Shown: positions 18,101 through 19,381 of the stretch, piece by piece
Position numbering within the stretch: position 1 is the first letter of the stretch
Layout: each line of letters begins with the position of its first letter
The notes under the pieces: model-generated
Database searches by the model: none
What the model saw: only the letters and a program-made list of their open reading frames with translations
Told to the model about the DNA's origin: nothing
Origin: Nephromyces sp. MM_2019
Taxonomy: Eukaryota > Apicomplexa > Aconoidasida > Nephromycida
Length of the DNA stretch: 19,381 nucleotides
Direction of reading: 5' to 3'
Assembly (NCBI GenBank): GCA_015657535.1
Contig: JADHZB010001333.1
Coordinates: 1-19,381 of the forward strand
Made by a program: the position numbers and the translations under genes

Positions 18101-19204
18101 AGAAGAGGATAGTTCGCAAGCTATCGCCTTCAAAGGAGTGTATATACACTCAAAAGATGAAGCTAAATGAAGGCCCTGAAGCTTCAAGCTTTACATCAAC
18201 GAGATGTGGTGATGTTGAGTGTCAGAGGTGAGGAAGAGGGGGGAAGAATAGTGTAGTGTGTGTGCACAGAGGGAGGAGAAAGGTTTGAAGTGGAGCTCTT
18301 TAGATGTAAGAGCTCCTGTGTGTGTGCGTGGGGATGTGGATGTGTGTTTGTAGGGGTTTTTTGGAGTTTCTGGGGGTGTGTGGGTGTGCACGGGAAGTTT
18401 GCAGGTGTTTGGGGGTATGTCATGGTGCGGGTGGTATATATGTGTGTGTGTGTGTGTGCATGTTTTTATGTAGTGTATTTAAATGTGTATCTAGGAGTTT
18501 GTGTGGGGTGCGTGTATGTATGCTTACGTATTTTTGTGCATGTGTGTGTGTGTATTTATACATCATTCTAGGTGTGTCTTGTGTGTCTGTTTTTTTGTGA
18601 GTATGTTTGCGTGCATCTGTGTGTGTACATACAGGTCTATATGTATGTGTGAGCTCGTTGGTAATCATTATATATAGCATCTCTAAAACTCTCTGGAGAT
18701 AAAATCTTCATCTATGAGCTTGGAGTACTTTGTGTGTGTGTGTGGCTAACCCTTATAGGAGGCTCGATTGCGGCTATACGCCTGTATGCGTGTGTGAGAA
18801 TGATCTTAGCGGCTATACGCCTGTATTCACGAATAGATACAGCGAGAATATGCATGAATCTGAATGCCTTTACCCACTATATCTTTGTGTGTGTGTGTGT
18901 GTGCATGTATCTAGCTGTTTTCATCCACTGTTCTCGAAATTTTAGCTGCCTCTAATCGCTACGCCCGTGTGTGTGCTTTTCTCTTTGAGGAGAACTTTCA
19001 AGGGCAATCTTAAGCATCCTTCTCTGGTTTTTTCTACACTATTGATGCAGGTCTTCACAGTATATAGACTCTATTCGTAAAGGGCATGGATGGGATCTTC
19101 TAGATGATTCAGACGAGTCTCACGGATCTTCAATAACCTTTGGAAAGGCATCGAAGGGAGTGAAATCCCACTCTTCTCATTGTGGTAAACTTAGAGATGA
19201 TTGA
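13161..19204 (+). CDS. Gene C: eleven-exon, 561-residue helical/acidic/disordered protein
   Basis: Exons are 13161-13303, 13565-13688, 13752-13817, 14189-14259, 14573-14649, 14692-14751, 15581-15675, 15990-16209, 16743-17039, 17849-18227 and 19051-19204, together 1686 bases ending in TGA. Phases agree at all ten junctions. Most borders are strong, for example AGAGG|GTGAGA, AAGA|GTAAGA, ACGA|GTGAGT, TTCAAG|GTAAGA, AAAG|GTAAAG, GGGG|GTAAGT and CAGAG|GTGAGG, with TTTTTTCAG, CCTCTTCACAG and GCTATCACAG acceptors. Residues 1-230 are helical and charged (FLKEIEGSIELIDRKMGDLD near 19-38). Residues about 258-272 are a Glu-rich run, and the rest is Ser/Lys/Thr-rich and probably disordered, ending SHCGKLRDD. 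Exons 3 and 4 (13752-14259) are least certain: the donor after 14259 is GTGGAT, and GTAAGT at 13700 is a rival for exon 2 but leads to an early stop. The start ATG 13161 lies 283 bases past gene I. No family recognised. Confidence 0.65.
14326..14442. repeat. 29-base minisatellite, four copies, in gene C intron 4
   Basis: The unit GCACTCATTATACACACACA followed by GGAATGGT starts at 14329, 14358, 14387 and 14416, exactly 29 bases apart. Copies differ at a few bases. It is a CA-type array on the same strand as a gene whose other introns are TG-type. Confidence 0.85.
14650..14691 (+). other. 42-base intron 5 of gene C
   Basis: Starts GTAAGA and ends in a pyrimidine-rich acceptor TTCTCGTTCTGTAG. 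Its length is a multiple of three and the frame through it has no stop, so retention would insert 14 residues (SKNEEGNLFTSRSVG region) and splicing cannot be proved from frame alone. It has the same length as intron 1 of gene I. Confidence 0.5.
14792..15178 (+). repeat. Nearly 400-base TG / TTTG simple-repeat tract in gene C intron 6
   Basis: The tract is almost purely (TG)n, interrupted every 8-22 bases by TTTG or TTTTTG. It begins 40 bases after the donor at 14752 and occupies roughly half of intron 14752-15580. It leaves three overlapping Cys/Val/Phe-only frames open for over 130 codons each; these are artefacts of the repeat. Regular interruption by T runs suggests a higher-order unit of TG blocks separated by TTT(TT). 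Confidence 0.95.
15690..15960 (+). repeat. TG-rich intron 7 of gene C
   Basis: (TG)n at 15713-15734 and irregular TG sequence to about 15960 fill the intron 15676-15989, which ends in TATGATTTTTTCAG. Confidence 0.7.
16210..16742 (+). other. Intron 8 of gene C with a possible alternative donor
   Basis: The chosen donor is AAAG|GTAAAG at 16210, which fits the phase of the next exon. The frame stays open for 26 more codons to a second donor-like CAG|GTAGTT at 16287, so a longer exon form is possible, but it would not be in phase with the acceptor at 16743. A 91-codon protein-like frame ending near 16728 lies in the second half. I treat it as intron because it has no phase-compatible borders. 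Confidence 0.45.
17080..17380 (+). repeat. TG-rich part of gene C intron 9, with one unresolved base
   Basis: (TG)n at 17095-17119 is followed by three loosely related segments ending in (A/G)TTCTTGATG or GGCTCTTAATG (near 17200, 17250 and 17330), each followed by TGTGTG. A poly-T run at 17283-17301 contains the only ambiguous base of the window (n at 17297), so its length is uncertain. Confidence 0.7.
17562..17583. repeat. (AC)n microsatellite in gene C intron 9
   Basis: An uninterrupted run of about eleven AC dinucleotides. The surrounding intron sequence 17384-17560 and 17590-17848 has CA-rich patches and no exon that fits the phase of gene C. Confidence 0.85.
18228..19050 (+). repeat. 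TG-rich intron 10 of gene C with a short duplication
   Basis: Irregular TG repeat fills 18250-18650 and reappears at 18731-18743 and 18884-18902. GCGGCTATACGCCTGTAT occurs at 18770 and again at 18809, 39 bases apart, a local tandem duplication. The intron ends CTATTGATGCAG. Confidence 0.75.
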
Positions 19205-19316
19205 ATGCTTAAAGATGCTCTAAGAATTGCTAGCTTAAAGCTATTTTTACGTCATCCTTGTGATGATTTAGGGTGTGTTGCTGGAATGAGCTTTATCTGG
19301 AGCTGATAGTTATGTA

Positions 19317-19381
19317 GTTTCATCTTCTTCATCTTCTTCATCTTCTTCATCTTCTTCATCTTCTTCATCTTCTTCATCTTC
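19317..19381. repeat. (CATCTTCTT)n nine-base tandem repeat, continues past window
   Basis: About seven perfect copies run to the last base. On the minus strand the unit reads AAGAAGATG, so depending on frame it encodes repeats of Glu-Glu-Asp, Lys-Lys-Met or Arg-Arg-Stop. A minus-strand acidic repeat in a neighbouring gene is possible, but the flank 19205-19316 shows no exon and the array cannot be told from a plain microsatellite. Confidence 0.85.

Overview
The window looks like nuclear DNA of an intron-rich eukaryote, most likely a protist. It has no bacterial-style operons or Shine-Dalgarno-led ORFs. Instead it holds short coding exons bounded by GT..AG junctions and separated by introns and spacers full of TG/CA simple repeats and minisatellites. 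An apicomplexan of the coccidian type is my best guess, because of the repeat-laden introns and a minisatellite carrying a 9-base match to the (CCCTAAA)n telomere repeat. That assignment is inference only. Most open frames of 60-140 codons here are Cys-Val, His-Thr or Leu-Pro readings of TG/CA repeats and are not genes. All gene models below were built by hand from splice signals, codon phase and protein-like composition.

Layout. Positions 1-4174 (minus): gene A, eight exons, running off the left edge with a very large Ser/Glu/Pro-rich last exon. Positions 4723-5209 (minus): a small two- or three-exon gene, J. Positions 5683-7931 (minus): gene B, ending in a compact basic aromatic-rich protein that resembles a mitochondrial complex accessory subunit in composition only. 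Positions 8844-9272 (minus): tentative small gene H. Positions 9362-10370 (minus): gene F, four phase-compatible exons. Positions 10417-10862 (minus): two further exons, G, of uncertain linkage. Positions 10863-11881: CA-rich spacer where the coding strand switches. Positions 11882-12878 (plus): gene I, a complete four-exon, 74-residue single-membrane-span protein. Positions 13161-19204 (plus): gene C, eleven exons with a consistent frame for 561 residues, a helical N-terminal half and an acidic, then Ser/Lys-rich disordered C-terminal half. The window ends in a (CATCTTCTT)n array.

The coding strand is therefore minus from 1 to about 10.9 kb and plus from about 11.9 kb on, with a divergent spacer between. 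I recognise no protein family with confidence, so no gene symbols are given. No RNA genes, CRISPR arrays, transposases or reverse transcriptases were seen. The most unusual features are genes whose introns are partly or wholly made of TG repeats, including a 42-base intron that is almost nothing but TG, and minisatellite arrays whose unit resembles splice sites.
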